Shown here: positions 41,354-49,465 of the stretch, piece after piece
Position numbering within the stretch: the first letter of the stretch is position 1
Layout of the letters: every line of letters begins with the position of its first letter
Assembly (NCBI RefSeq): GCF_000626635.1
Contig: NZ_CP007451.1
Span: 744,001-808,000, forward strand
DNA length: 64,000 nt
Reading direction: 5' to 3'
From: Draconibacterium orientale
GTDB taxonomy: Bacteria > Bacteroidota > Bacteroidia > Bacteroidales > Prolixibacteraceae
Program-made: the position numbers and the translations under genes
Notes under the pieces: generated by a model
What the model saw: only the letters and a program-made list of their open reading frames with translations
Database searches by the model: none
Told to the model about the DNA's origin: nothing

Positions 41354-42707
41354 TTCTACCTCCTCTTCTGTTACAGTCAGCGTCAAAACGATTTTTCCCC
41401 CAGGCTTTTTCCAGGTTCTTTGTCGCTTTTTCGATGGTTATTTTATTTTCGTTTAAGTATCGGTTTTGCAAGAAAACACAATCGGTCATTTTTGCTTTGC
41501 CCTGCACCATATCTTCGGCCAGTGCGTGGCAGTTAGGTGCACCACACCCTCCGCAGTCGATTCCCGGCAGCTGGCATAAAATCCGTTCTACTTTCTGCAT
41601 TTTATCTAATGCTTTCAGCCGGTCGGTATCCAGGGCAAAAACATAGCGGGGTTCAATGGGCTCGGCTTTCATTTTATCTTTTATTCCCAGGCAACTTACT
41701 GCCGAAATATCGATTGATGAGGCATGCGGATAACGTTTCGATCGTTTTTGCAGCCGTTCAACAGTTAAGAACCGATTGCCGGTAAGCAAAATTCCGCCGG
41801 CACATCCCTGATGACAGGATTTCAGTTCCAGAAAATCGAGTTCCGGAACCTCGTCGTTTTCCATGCGCTCCAGAATTTTAACCACATTGTGTATGCCGTC
41901 AACCGCCATCGAGTTGCGTTTAAAGTGCCTTGCTTCGCCACGCGGAAGACTCCACAAAATTCCATCGAGCGTAAGGTTTTTGCGCAACGGAGCCGTGTCG
42001 GTTTTTTCTTCCTTTTCGATTACCCGCATAATATGATTGTACAAATCGCTCATTTTTATCAGGCCATCCACTGCCGACACCTCTTCGCCCATAGGCCGTT
42101 TTACAGCCGCCATTTTAGCCGAACAGGGCGACACGTAGAAAGTGCCTATTTCTTCGCGTTTAGCGCCTTCTTTGGCCAACAGTTCAATGGCATGGCAAGC
42201 CGCCAAATCGTGCGGCGCTTTTACCGGCACAATATTTTCAACCAACGAAGGGTAACGCGATTGAATTAAACGAACAATAGCAGGGCAAAACGATGAGATC
42301 ATTGGTTTATGGCTCGATTCTTTTACTTCCTGCTTTATTTCATCAATCAGCAACCCGATGGGCTGTTCCACCTCGAAAATATGCGTAAACCCGAGTTTCA
42401 ACAGTGCTTCGTAGATTTTTCCTTCTGTATAAGTTTCGGGAAACTGCCCGATCATTACCGACGGAAAAAGCACCACCCGGTATTTGTATTTATTCAGTTG
42501 CTCCAAACTATCGTGCTCCACATAAAAAGCATCAACCGGACAGGCGCGCAGGCAGTTTCCGCAATCCACACAACGATCTGCATTTATTTTTGCCACTCCC
42601 CCACGTATCCGGATTGCCTCGGTTGGACAGGATTTCATGCAGTGCGTACAGCCCGTGCATTTATCCGTATCAACTGTTATGGCATGATATTTTTCAACAA
42701 CCTTCAT
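41340..42707 (-). CDS. Sensory-type [FeFe]-hydrogenase homologue (HydS-like)
   Basis: 455 residues. Two [4Fe-4S] motifs (C17/C20/C23/C27 and C46/C49/C52/C56), then an H-domain with L1 SSFCPAI (F140, C141), L2 VSPCSAK (C195) and L3 ELKSCHQGC (C298, C302). A C-terminal Fes-type [4Fe-4S] domain follows (CQLPGIDCGGCGAPNC, about 378-393, plus C410). All four cubane-binding cysteines are kept, but the proton-shuttle Cys is Phe and the L2 and L3 Met positions are Ser and Lys. Such pocket changes are typical of the sensory groups C/D of [FeFe]-hydrogenases, which have low activity. Flanked by DRTGG and RsbW-like genes, it probably reports H2 or redox state to them. Confidence 0.88.
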   Translation of the reverse strand: MKVVEKYHAITVDTDKCTGCTHCMKSCPTEAIRIRGGVAKINADRCVDCGNCLRACPVDAFYVEHDSLEQLNKYKYRVVLFPSVMIGQFPETYTEGKIYEALLKLGFTHIFEVEQPIGLLIDEIKQEVKESSHKPMISSFCPAIVRLIQSRYPSLVENIVPVKAPHDLAACHAIELLAKEGAKREEIGTFYVSPCSAKMAAVKRPMGEEVSAVDGLIKMSDLYNHIMRVIEKEEKTDTAPLRKNLTLDGILWSLPRGEARHFKRNSMAVDGIHNVVKILERMENDEVPELDFLELKSCHQGCAGGILLTGNRFLTVERLQKRSKRYPHASSIDISAVSCLGIKDKMKAEPIEPRYVFALDTDRLKALDKMQKVERILCQLPGIDCGGCGAPNCHALAEDMVQGKAKMTDCVFLQNRYLNENKITIEKATKNLEKAWGKNRFDADCNRRGGRNEGF

Positions 42708-42710
42708 CTC

Positions 42711-43121
42711 CTAAAAATTATTTCTGAAAGTTAAAACTGTTCCCACTCCTAACTCGCTCTCAATCGTAAACTCATCGGTGTTCCGGTTAATATTCGGCAG
42801 GCCCATTCCTGCGCCAAAACCCATATTCCGAACGGCTTTGGTTGCGGTTGAATAGCCTTCCTGCATTGCTTTTTCAATATCTTCAATACCGGGGCCGTTA
42901 TCTTGTACGATTACAGTAATTCCTGTTCCGTCGATTTCGGCCAGCATTTTTCCTCCAACAGAGTGAGCAACAACATTTACCTCGGCCTCGTAAATGGCCA
43001 CCACAATTCGTTTAATCACTTTCGGATCAACCTGCAATTGTTTCAGCATTTTTTTTATTCGGCTCGAAGCTCTTCCTGCCTTGCTAAAATCGCCACTCGC
43101 TATGTCAAATTCCAGTTTCAT
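42711..43121 (-). CDS. RsbW/SpoIIAB-like ATP-binding protein
   Basis: 136 residues of the anti-sigma-kinase type GHKL fold: N box YEAEVNVVAHSVGG, G1 VQDNGPGIED, G2 NMGFGAGMGLPNINRN. In Gram-positive partner switching such kinases phosphorylate a STAS antagonist and bind sigma factors. Neither a STAS protein nor a cognate sigma is seen here. The divergent PP2C phosphatase (44612-45811) is the natural counterpart. It overlaps the DRTGG gene by one base and ends three bases before the sensor gene. Confidence 0.87.
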   Translation of the reverse strand: MKLEFDIASGDFSKAGRASSRIKKMLKQLQVDPKVIKRIVVAIYEAEVNVVAHSVGGKMLAEIDGTGITVIVQDNGPGIEDIEKAMQEGYSTATKAVRNMGFGAGMGLPNINRNTDEFTIESELGVGTVLTFRNNF

Positions 43122-43465
43122 TAATAAACCGGGGCTAAACCGTTTTTAAACAGCACCCCGCCCGAACGGTATATAGAATAAGGTGTTTCTAACAGCACCA
43201 GGCCTGTTTCGTTGGCCAGCTCGATCATTTCGGGTGTTGCTCTTTTATTTCGTGCAAGCAACACCACCTCAATGTCGGCCATTTCGGCAGTACGAACAAG
43301 CTGCAAATTAGCCAGTCCTGTAATTAGAAGTATATGCTCCGTGTCAAGCGTTAAAACATCACTCATCAGGTCGGAACTAAAAGCTCTCAACAAGTTATGG
43401 TTTTTTTCCGTGTCTCCGGCAACCACTTTTGCGTTGGTTAATTCAATAATTTCAGATAATTTCAC
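43121..43465 (-). CDS. DRTGG-domain protein, first gene of the cluster
   Basis: 114 residues. The middle carries the DRTGG-like segment AFSSDLMSDVLTLDTEHILL and LARNKRATPEMIELANETGL, then a short C-terminal strand. It has the same fold signature as the protein at 41021-41353 but a different sequence. As the promoter-proximal gene it may be a ligand-sensing adaptor between the kinase and sensor. Function inferred from context. Confidence 0.8.
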   Translation of the reverse strand: MKLSEIIELTNAKVVAGDTEKNHNLLRAFSSDLMSDVLTLDTEHILLITGLANLQLVRTAEMADIEVVLLARNKRATPEMIELANETGLVLLETPYSIYRSGGVLFKNGLAPVY

Positions 43466-43701
43466 TTGGTTAGTTTAATACTTGACGCAAAGATAATTCT
43501 ACCACTACTTTTTTTAACTGCTTCAAGTCAAGTTATATCAAATTTATAATGAATAAAAACAAGCCCTATTTGTCTCTAATTCTGTTGGATGGATTTTCAG
43601 AAATCTGTTTTAAAACAATTCCAAAAAATATAAAGCGCCTGAGGTTTTAAATGCCTTGTAAAATGCGTATTTTTCTGTGGTAAAACTTGAAAAAACGAAA
43701 C
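43466..43701. promoter_or_regulatory. Divergent promoter region of the hydrogenase/regulator cluster
   Basis: On the minus strand a perfect -7 box TATCTTTG lies at 43488-43495, 22 bases before the first DRTGG ATG. No perfect box is seen for the divergent PAS gene. A short repeat, TTGAC..CAAGTCAAG (43482-43534), is near the minus promoter and could be an operator, but I cannot support one. Confidence 0.45.
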
Positions 43702-44634
43702 ATGATTTACGATAAAGAATCATTTCTGACCGGCAACATTGAAGACCCGGCCATTCATCAGAAGATTATTGACGCGCTGCCCATTCCAATTTTTTACCGT
43801 AATACCGAAGGCATTTACCTGATGTGTAACGCGGCACACGAAAAATTCACGGGTAAAACAAAAGAACAAATACTTGGTAAACCCTTACACGAAGTTCATG
43901 TAAAAGAAACGGCAGATAAATATTGGGCACAGGACAGAATACTGATTGCCAACCCCGATGTGCAGGTATATAACACACAGGTGCGCCATGGCGACGGCAC
44001 TTCGCACCACGTTATTCTGAATAAAGCAGTTATCCGCGATAACGAGAATAAAATAGTTGGAATTGTGGGTTCGATAAACGACATAACCGAACTGAAGAAA
44101 ACCGAAAAACGCCTGGAGAAAGCGCAGGAAACCATGCAGGTTTCGTCGCAAATGATACATAAAATATCGTCGGGAATTGTGATGGTGGACAGCAATTTTA
44201 AAATCGTGGATTCCAATGAATATTTTGCTAAACTAATGGGCGAAGACACCGAGGATTTGTACGAAACTATTCCCGGACTCACGGGCGCCGATGTAAAAGG
44301 ACTGGTGCCCGATGTGATTTACAAAATGATATCGAGCGTTCTTACATCGGGCGATGAAGTGGCTGAACGCGACTTAAAATTCAACAATAAATTAATGCAT
44401 GTTTCGGTACGAACGCTTTACAAAAACAAAGTTGTTGGCGTTGTTTTCCGCGATATGTCGGCGCCAATGCTGGTTCAGGACGAAATTATTAACCGTGCCC
44501 GAAAAATCAACAAACAAAATATTGAAACGGTACAAAAAATCGCCTTCCTGTTGGGCGAAAATGCTGCAGAGACAGAAGAATTGCTCAACTCCATAATTGA
44601 AACCTACCGCTATGGTGACGACGACAAATCCTGA
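43702..44634 (+). CDS. PAS-domain sensor protein
   Basis: 310 residues from the ATG at 43702 (a TTG frame begins five codons earlier). The first PAS domain is about 25-130 (PIPIFYRNTEGIYLMCNAAH, FTGKTKEQILGKPLHEV, GIVGSINDITELKK). A linker coiled coil then leads to a second PAS (about 150-270: SSGIVMVDSNFKIVDSNEYF, VRTLYKNKVVGVVFRD). There is no output domain, so signal must pass to a partner, most simply the PP2C protein encoded next with a 23-base overlap. The input (redox, small ligand) is not determinable. Confidence 0.88.
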   Translation: MIYDKESFLTGNIEDPAIHQKIIDALPIPIFYRNTEGIYLMCNAAHEKFTGKTKEQILGKPLHEVHVKETADKYWAQDRILIANPDVQVYNTQVRHGDGTSHHVILNKAVIRDNENKIVGIVGSINDITELKKTEKRLEKAQETMQVSSQMIHKISSGIVMVDSNFKIVDSNEYFAKLMGEDTEDLYETIPGLTGADVKGLVPDVIYKMISSVLTSGDEVAERDLKFNNKLMHVSVRTLYKNKVVGVVFRDMSAPMLVQDEIINRARKINKQNIETVQKIAFLLGENAAETEELLNSIIETYRYGDDDKS

Positions 44635-45811
44635 TTATCATGTTGAAATAGAGTTTCAGCAAAAGCGGCCGAAAGGCGAAATTGCCTGTGGCGACGTGTT
44701 TCAGTCGAGCATTATTCGCGAAGAAGGACGCACCATTCTGGTATTAAGCGACGGCATCGGACACGGAATTAAAGCGAGTGTTTTGGCTACACTAACTTCC
44801 ACCATGGCTTTAAAATATTCGCAGCTGCACACCAAACCCGAAATAGCCGCTCGAATAATTATGGAAACTCTTCCCAAAAGCAGCGACGGGAAAGAAAGCT
44901 ATGCCACATTTACCATTATTGAGCTGGACGGCGAAGGACACGTGCGAATTGTAAATTACGACAACCCGGGAATTTTGGTGCTTCGGAACGGAGTTGCTAT
45001 GCGGGGCAAAGAATACAACCTCACCATTGAAGGCAAGGAAAACCAGGGCAAAGTACTGCACTGCAAGGAATTTACCGCACGCAAAGAAGACCGCATAATT
45101 TTCATGTCCGACGGTGTTCCCCAGTCAGGCCTCGGAAACCAGCGCTATCCGCTGGGCTGGGGAATGAAAAACATCGAGGATTTTGCGCTGAACCAGATCA
45201 AACGAATGCCCGATATTTCGGCTACAAAACTGGCACGAAAAATTGTTAACCAGGCCGTAATGAACGATCAGTTTTCGGTAAAAGACGACACCAGCTGCGG
45301 TGTAATGTATTTTCGCGAACCGCGTAAATTTATGCTCATCACCGGCCCGCCTTTTTACAAAATAAAAGACTACGATTTTGTGGGCCGCATCCAGGGTTTC
45401 TACGGGAAGAAAATTATTTGCGGAGGAACCACGGCCGAAATTATTGCCCGCGAACTTGATCTTACGGTTGAAATTCAACATGGCAATAAAAACCTGGACA
45501 AATTACCGCCAACAGCAAAAATGCAGGGTTTTGAAATGGTTACGGAAGGAATTCTAACCCTGGGAAAAGTGGAAGAAATATTGGAAAATTACGACAGTGA
45601 CACCCGACTCAAAGACAGCCCTCCGGAAGAAATTGTGAAACTTTTACTGCAGCACGACTGCATCGATATTATCGTTGGAACCCGTATTAACTGGGCACAC
45701 CAGGATCCGGAACAACCACTGGAACTTGAACTTCGGAAATTCGTTGTTAAACGCATTGTTAAATTACTGATACACAAATTCTTTAAAAAGGTGAAGATCG
45801 AATACATATAA
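44612..45811 (+). CDS. SpoIIE/PP2C-type serine phosphatase with C-terminal extension
   Basis: 399 residues from the ATG at 44612. Residues 25-240 are a PP2C_SIIE domain: GEIACGDVFQSS, LVLSDGIGHGIKASVLA (metal Asp), IVNYDNPGILVL, RIIFMSDGVPQSGLG, FSVKDDTSCGVMYF. A further ~160 residues (LITGPPFYKIKDYDFVGRIQ, ICGGTTAEIIARELDL, DIIVGTRINWAHQDPE) form an extra domain I cannot name. In partner switching this phosphatase reverses the action of the RsbW-like kinase encoded across the divergent promoter. Overlaps the PAS gene, so both are cotranslated. Confidence 0.88.
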   Translation: MVTTTNPDYHVEIEFQQKRPKGEIACGDVFQSSIIREEGRTILVLSDGIGHGIKASVLATLTSTMALKYSQLHTKPEIAARIIMETLPKSSDGKESYATFTIIELDGEGHVRIVNYDNPGILVLRNGVAMRGKEYNLTIEGKENQGKVLHCKEFTARKEDRIIFMSDGVPQSGLGNQRYPLGWGMKNIEDFALNQIKRMPDISATKLARKIVNQAVMNDQFSVKDDTSCGVMYFREPRKFMLITGPPFYKIKDYDFVGRIQGFYGKKIICGGTTAEIIARELDLTVEIQHGNKNLDKLPPTAKMQGFEMVTEGILTLGKVEEILENYDSDTRLKDSPPEEIVKLLLQHDCIDIIVGTRINWAHQDPEQPLELELRKFVVKRIVKLLIHKFFKKVKIEYI

Positions 45812-45930
45812 ATACAAAAGAAAGAAGAACCCGAATTGACTGAACAAAGCAGCCCGAATTTCGTACTACTACTGACGGCCTTCCCCATGATTAGAACAGT
45901 GATTCTTTCAAAACAAAAACAAGACCGGAT

Positions 45931-46542
45931 ATGAAAACAATTTTTACCATCTTATTCTCGATCCTTTTCCTGACTTCGTATGGGCAAATTAAACGTTTTT
46001 TAGTGCAGGGACAGGTAGTGGATCAAAACGACAACCCAATTAGCGATGTCTATATTGTTAATCTCGACAACCACGAAAAAGACATCAGCCATAAAAATGG
46101 TGTATTTTCAGTTTGGGTTTCACCAGGCGATTCACTGGTATTTTCGCATATTTCGTATTTCCGAAAAATAGTTTCGGTACACACACTGCTTGTTAATCCA
46201 AAAGTGGAGCTGGTTTCCGAAAATGTTGATATTCCGGAGATTATTGTATCGCCCCAACAGGTTTCAGAAATGGACAAGGCTGAGCAAAACCTTGCTTTTA
46301 TGAAAGACTACAATCCGCCTGTTAAATTTCGTATGGCGGAAGAGGAAAGCGATCCGGTTTCCGTGATCATGACCGAACATAACGATTTGATGCGATCCGA
46401 GGCTTCATCGATAAGCATTTTCCGTTTTTCTCCCTCCGAAAATGTTGGTAAACTTTTTACCCTATGGAAAAAAGATCAATCGGATGATTATTCTTCTACT
46501 CGCAAAACCCGCGAGGAACTGGAAAAAAAGAAAAACAAGTAA
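45931..46542 (+). CDS. Secreted carboxypeptidase-regulatory-like domain protein
   Basis: 203 residues: a signal peptide (about 1-19), one CarboxypepD_reg-like domain (about 25-110: VQGQVVDQNDNPISDVYIVN, GVFSVWVSPGDSLVFSHISY), then a helical and basic tail (KTREELEKKKNK). It is a stand-alone domain as in the gene at 7751. It lies after the PP2C gene with a 119-base gap and is probably unrelated to the hydrogenase locus. Function unknown. Confidence 0.75.
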   Translation: MKTIFTILFSILFLTSYGQIKRFLVQGQVVDQNDNPISDVYIVNLDNHEKDISHKNGVFSVWVSPGDSLVFSHISYFRKIVSVHTLLVNPKVELVSENVDIPEIIVSPQQVSEMDKAEQNLAFMKDYNPPVKFRMAEEESDPVSVIMTEHNDLMRSEASSISIFRFSPSENVGKLFTLWKKDQSDDYSSTRKTREELEKKKNK

Positions 46543-46650
46543 GAAGAATTCAGTCCAAATTTACTTTTCGCCCCTGCAATTAGTCTCATTTACAACTCCA
46601 CACAAACTTTTGGCCATTCCGACTGTTCTTTAGAAGTAAAAAAGAAAAAT

Positions 46651-47187
46651 ATGAAAAAGCTAATTCTCATCAACGTATTACTACTGGCAGCAATTACAAC
46701 TTTTGCGCAAAGTTCGCTACACGATTTTGTAGTAAAAGATATTGAAGGAAACGATTTTAACCTCTCCTCATTGAAAGGGAAAAAAGTATTGGTTGTAAAC
46801 ACGGCTTCAAAATGCGGGTTAACTCCACAGTTTGAACAACTACAGAGTGTTTTTGAGCAATATGGTGGCGATGATTTTGTGATTATCGGATTTCCGGCCA
46901 ATAATTTTGCCAACCAGGAGCCGAAAAGCAACTCCGAAATTGTTGAATTTTGTGAAATGAATTATGGTGTTACTTTCCCAATGATGTCGAAAATTTCGGT
47001 GAAAGGCGATGACATGCATCCGCTATACCAGTGGCTGACTCAGAAAAGTAAAAACGGAAAACAGGATTCGGAAGTTAGCTGGAACTTTCAAAAATACCTG
47101 ATTGATGAAAACGGAAAATTAGTTGATGTAATTAAACCCAAAGTAAAACCTGATGATGCTAAAATCATTAGCTGGATTACACATTAA
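46651..47187 (+). CDS. Secreted glutathione-peroxidase-family thiol peroxidase
   Basis: 178 residues with a signal peptide (about 1-19, after TFAQ). GPx motifs: VLVVNTASKCGLTPQFEQLQ (catalytic Cys), GFPANNFANQEP, and the WNFQKYLIDENG block that carries the Trp/Asn of the catalytic tetrad. The usual FPCNQF reads FPANNF, so the Cys and Gln of the second motif are replaced by Ala and Asn; the resolving chemistry may differ. Reduces hydroperoxides with thioredoxin-like donors. It converges with the group II intron. Confidence 0.88.
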   Translation: MKKLILINVLLLAAITTFAQSSLHDFVVKDIEGNDFNLSSLKGKKVLVVNTASKCGLTPQFEQLQSVFEQYGGDDFVIIGFPANNFANQEPKSNSEIVEFCEMNYGVTFPMMSKISVKGDDMHPLYQWLTQKSKNGKQDSEVSWNFQKYLIDENGKLVDVIKPKVKPDDAKIISWITH

Positions 47188-47208
47188 TTACAGAAATACA
47201 TATAATTA

Positions 47209-49135
47209 ATCGAGTAGGAGGAAAATAAAATAGTTTTCCTCCTACTTTATTTTCCGACCTCTCACACCACCGTACGTACGGTTCTCGTATACGGCGGTTC
47301 CTTAATTAACAACTTCTTACCTTACGATAACAATCCGAAAAGAAAACGTAGCCAGTAATTCGTAACCTTTCATTGGTAATGGAGGTAGAAAGGATCCAGC
47401 TATGCGCTAATCGCCAATAGCCTTTCCTTGTATTCGCCCACTCCCATGCCTTGTACTTATTTACACCCAACTTAATCAGGTTCTTACCCTTGGTCTTTAT
47501 TCGTTTCCATTGTTTCCAAATAACCATGCGCAACCTTCGACGATACCATTCATCAACTTTGATTAGAAGCTTCTGCATATCTGCCAGCTTGAAGTATTGC
47601 ACCCAACCAGTGACGTACTGCCGGAGCGCAACCTTTCTTCGGTCGTTTCCCCAACCGTTACTGCGGGATGTAAGTTCTCTGATTCTAGCTCTCATCTTAT
47701 CCACACTTCTCGGGTGAATGCGCAGCCTGCCTTTCCCTCTAAATTTCCCTCTAAATTTATAGAAAGAGTAACCAAGAAACCTAATGTTCCTGTTTGATGC
47801 AACCTTACTCTTGTCCCGATTGACTATTAAAAACAATTTCTTTTCAATAAAAGGAACGATGTTCTTCATTGTCCGTTCGGCACTTCGTTGGCTTCGGCAG
47901 AAGATGACCAGGTCGTCGGCGTAGCGAACAAACTTATGGCCCCGCTTCTCTAGTTCCCTGTCCAGTTCATTAAGAAAAATATTACTCAATAATGGACTTA
48001 ACGGTCCTCCCTGCGCCACCCCTTCATAGCTTTCTTCAAACTTACCGTCCTTCATCACTCCTGCATTAAGGTATTTATGGATAAGCGATATGACCCGCCC
48101 ATCTTTTACCTTTCGGGATAATACCTCAATGTGTTTGCTGTGGCATACTGTGTCAAAGAAACGTTCGAGGTCTAAATCAACTGCATAACCACAACCTTGC
48201 GTGATGTAAGCCTGCCATTTTTGAAGTGCCTGATGGGCACTGTGTTTTGGACGGAAACCGTAACTGTGATCCGAAAACTCGGGGGCAAAGATCAACTGTA
48301 GTTGTTGTGCGATACTTTGTTGGATAACCCTGTCTACGACTGTGGGGATACCCAACTGACGCTTCTTCCCGTTTTCTTTAGGTATATCCACCCGTCTCAC
48401 AGGATTGGGGCGGTATTTACCTTTATGAATAGAGGCCAGTAACTTATCCTTGTGACAGACAAGATAATCCTTTAAGGATTCAACTTGCATCTTATCAACA
48501 CCTCCTGCTCCTTTATTCCGCTTAACTTGTTTGTAAGCTGTGTTTAGGTTGGAGGATGAAAGGATACGTTCTAACAATCCATTCTCTGACTGATAGTTGG
48601 GAGTGAGGTTGTTTTCTGTTATCTCTATAAAAGTCTGCCCTCCCGCATAGCCTTCGGATGCCGTCCTATTCTTTTGCGGACAGGTCTTCGAATCATCAAA
48701 GATTTTCTGCATTGTTCCTTTCATTGAGTAACATTCATTTACTTCTCACTCATTAAGGTTCGGCCCTTCCCATAAGTTGTCGGTTATGGTACTATGGCCT
48801 CGGCTGACTTCTCACGATAAATCTTTTCCAACCGTGTTTCATACTCTGTTTCCACACCTCCGTGAGACCTCCCGCGGTAAGATAAATAACTTTCATTCCA
48901 TCCTCCCGCACCATCTACACTCCAATGTCCGTGTAGTTTTGGACTTCGTTTTGTTTGGCAAACTTATCCCATTGGAAATGCCTAATGATGTTCGTGTTCC
49001 TCGGGTCAGAAATTTGCTTTCAGCTTCCTTCAGATTCCACCTCACGATGGACACCCTTGCCTTCGGCTAATGGTTGGCACTACAAACCCCCATTCAGGAC
49101 TTTCACCCTATAGCTATTTACCATGCACGGCACAC
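47209..49135 (-). mobile_element. Group IIC intron with encoded reverse transcriptase
   Basis: About 1.93 kb. The 5' end, GTGTGCC (49135 downward), begins a stretch closely matching bacterial class C intron RNAs (CTATAGGGTGAAAGTCC, GCAAGGGTGTCC). Domain V is recognisable after the gene: GCCGTATACGAG and CGTACGTACGGTGG on the minus strand (about 47265-47300). Domain VI is a strong hairpin (AGTAGGAGGAAAA / TTTTCCTCCTACT), after which the intron probably ends CTCGAT at 47209. It is inserted directly downstream of the tRNA-Val terminator, the known target preference of class C introns. Ends are set by motif; a one- to two-base error is possible. Confidence 0.88.
47306..48724 (-). CDS. ltrA: Group II intron reverse transcriptase/maturase
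   Basis: 472 residues. Reverse-transcriptase blocks: VDKMQVESLKDYL, YRPNPVRRVDIPKENGKKRQ (RT1/2), HSYGFRPKHSAHQALQ, YAVDLDLERFFDTV, GVAQGGPLSPLLSNIFL and the catalytic FVRYADDLVIF. A maturase X domain follows (about 350-440, RKVALRQYVTGWVQYFKLAD). No HNH endonuclease is attached, as usual for class C introns. Complete and probably active in splicing its own intron RNA. Confidence 0.95.
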   Translation of the reverse strand: MKGTMQKIFDDSKTCPQKNRTASEGYAGGQTFIEITENNLTPNYQSENGLLERILSSSNLNTAYKQVKRNKGAGGVDKMQVESLKDYLVCHKDKLLASIHKGKYRPNPVRRVDIPKENGKKRQLGIPTVVDRVIQQSIAQQLQLIFAPEFSDHSYGFRPKHSAHQALQKWQAYITQGCGYAVDLDLERFFDTVCHSKHIEVLSRKVKDGRVISLIHKYLNAGVMKDGKFEESYEGVAQGGPLSPLLSNIFLNELDRELEKRGHKFVRYADDLVIFCRSQRSAERTMKNIVPFIEKKLFLIVNRDKSKVASNRNIRFLGYSFYKFRGKFRGKGRLRIHPRSVDKMRARIRELTSRSNGWGNDRRKVALRQYVTGWVQYFKLADMQKLLIKVDEWYRRRLRMVIWKQWKRIKTKGKNLIKLGVNKYKAWEWANTRKGYWRLAHSWILSTSITNERLRITGYVFFSDCYRKVRSC

Positions 49136-49140
49136 CAAAA

Positions 49141-49173
49141 TAAAAAAGGCCGACAAATGTCGACCTTTTTTTT
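49141..49173 (-). terminator. Terminator after tRNA-Val copy 1
   Basis: GGTCGAC / GTCGGCC stem (4-base loop) with A and T tracts on both sides. On the minus strand it follows the tRNA directly and ends 5 bases before the intron 5' end. Confidence 0.85.
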
Positions 49174-49174
49174 G

Positions 49175-49249
49175 TGGGGAGTACTGGATTCGAACCAGTG
49201 ACCCCCTGGGTGTAAACCAGGTGCTCTGAACCAACTGAGCTAACCCCCC
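49175..49249 (-). tRNA. tRNA-Val (anticodon TAC), copy 1
   Basis: 75 bases. Acceptor stem GGGGGGT/ACTCCCC with one G-T pair, D arm TTAGCTCAGTTGGTTCAGAGC, anticodon stem-loop CTGGTTTACACCAGG with TAC, and T arm CTGGTTCGAATCCAG. CCA is not encoded. Identical to the copy at 49466-49540. Confidence 0.96.
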
Positions 49250-49288
49250 AATATTTACTCTTACAGCGTTCTTTTTATTAGTTGCGAT

Positions 49289-49401
49289 TGCTCTGAACCA
49301 ATGCCGAAAAACCCAAATTTTTAACTTGCTGGTTTTTCGTGCATCCTCGATAAAAAACGAAATCATAGATTCCTGTTTTATCGGGACTGAGCTAACCCAC
49401 C
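49289..49401 (-). pseudogene. tRNA-Val remnant split by an ~84-base insert
   Basis: On the minus strand GGTGGGTTAGCTCAGT (49401-49386) matches the 5' end of the neighbouring tRNA-Val. After 84 unrelated bases TTGGTTCAGAGCA (49301-49289) continues exactly where the tRNA was interrupted, in the D loop. The sequence then diverges. The insert has a GAAAAACC / GGTTTTTC hairpin. The remnant lies between the two intact tRNA-Val genes. Confidence 0.75.
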
Positions 49402-49433
49402 AAATATTTTAAAACAGTATCGAAGCACATTAA

Positions 49434-49464
49434 AAAAAGAGGTCAACCAAAATCAACCTCTTTT
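49434..49464 (-). terminator. Terminator after tRNA-Val copy 2
   Basis: AAAAGAGGT / ACCTCTTTT stem, 12-base loop, with a T tract on the minus strand, one base past the tRNA 3' end. Confidence 0.8.
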
Positions 49465-49465
49465 G

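Noticed and set aside
42309-42734. A 141-codon plus-strand frame antisense to the HydS-like gene.
   Set aside because: Shadow of the conserved minus-strand gene; out-of-frame cysteine-codon artefacts.
46651-47187. Glutathione peroxidase considered as a selenoprotein.
   Set aside because: The catalytic position is an ordinary Cys codon; no in-frame TGA or SECIS-like hairpin.
48777-49070. A 97-codon plus-strand frame in the intron 5' region.
   Set aside because: It lies in the structured intron RNA (domain I on the other strand) and has no protein features.
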